From Mesorhizobium comanense (lineage in GTDB: Bacteria > Pseudomonadota > Alphaproteobacteria > Rhizobiales > Rhizobiaceae): a stretch of DNA of 64,000 bases. Made by a program: the position numbers and the translations under genes. The number at the start of each line of letters is the position of its first letter. The stretch's first letter is position 1. Location of the stretch: NCBI RefSeq assembly GCF_005503535.1, contig NZ_SCNN01000007.1, positions 62,001-126,000 on the forward strand, read 5' to 3'. Positions 63,971 through 64,000 of the stretch are shown here, piece by piece. The notes under the pieces are model-generated. The model was not told the DNA's origin. It did not search any database and saw only the letters and a list, made by a program, of their open reading frames with translations.

Positions 63971-64000
63971 ATGATCTTCATCGGCATTCTCGCTAGCATC
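63971..64000 (+). CDS. Start of a further gene (cut by the window end)
   Basis: ATG with GGGAGA upstream begins MIFIGILASI, a hydrophobic start suggesting a small membrane protein. Only ten codons are visible. Confidence 0.35.
   Translation, partial: MIFIGILASI

Noticed and set aside
1..64000. CRISPR array or Cas genes
   Set aside because: No regularly spaced direct repeats of 25-40 bases and no Cas-like protein were seen on either strand.

Overview
The window reads as a GC-rich alphaproteobacterial chromosome of the Rhizobiales, most likely Mesorhizobium or a close relative. The reasons are the codon usage, three Frc-type sugar ABC transporters with short single-domain ATPases, an FGGY kinase/transketolase/polyol-dehydrogenase locus, and an accessory region rich in Rhizobiales-style mobile-element genes (ArdC, DUF932, ParB, Toprim, DUF2493). 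Assignment below family level is inference; there is no rRNA gene and no confident tRNA gene.

Region 1 (1-10300) holds the 3' end of a LuxR-type regulator, a glutamine-synthetase-family ligase, a decayed fragment of a BisC/TorA-type molybdopterin oxidoreductase, a small exported protein, an RND efflux pump (membrane fusion protein plus inner-membrane pump) divergent from an OmpR-type two-component pair, and a short cytochrome-c-like protein.

Region 2 (10320-26440) is a carbohydrate or polyol uptake and catabolism locus: three paralogous ABC systems (binding protein, permease, ATPase), two polyol-type short-chain dehydrogenases, a ribulokinase-like kinase overlapping a transketolase, and a ROK repressor. 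An AT-rich dyad with fixed spacing (TTAT-N14-ATAA core) lies upstream of all three binding-protein genes and in the transketolase/ROK intergenic region, so I infer one ROK-controlled regulon that converts a pentitol to ribulose, then ribulose 5-phosphate, then the pentose phosphate pathway.

Region 3 (26440-46480) begins with about 1.4 kb without a credible gene and then becomes a defence-type island, almost all on the minus strand: a HEPN-like protein with an amber stop, a multi-ubiquitin/E1/DUF6527 operon, a sigma-like factor/unknown/ImmA-IrrE-UvrD-nuclease operon, a ParB-like/DUF2130 pair, and a type I restriction-modification operon (hsdM frameshifted) fused head to tail with an AbiE toxin-antitoxin pair.

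Region 4 (46480-64000) is the backbone of an integrative or plasmid-like element (DUF932, ParB-like, Toprim, DUF2493). Its DUF932 gene is split by an 11.2-kb transposon at 47176-58389. The transposon has imperfect terminal inverted repeats, three overlapping tyrosine recombinases plus a small coiled-coil partner, an ArdC-like protein and a mercury operon (merR, merT, merP, merF-like, and a fused organomercurial lyase-mercuric reductase). Removing the insert joins the two DUF932 halves in frame.
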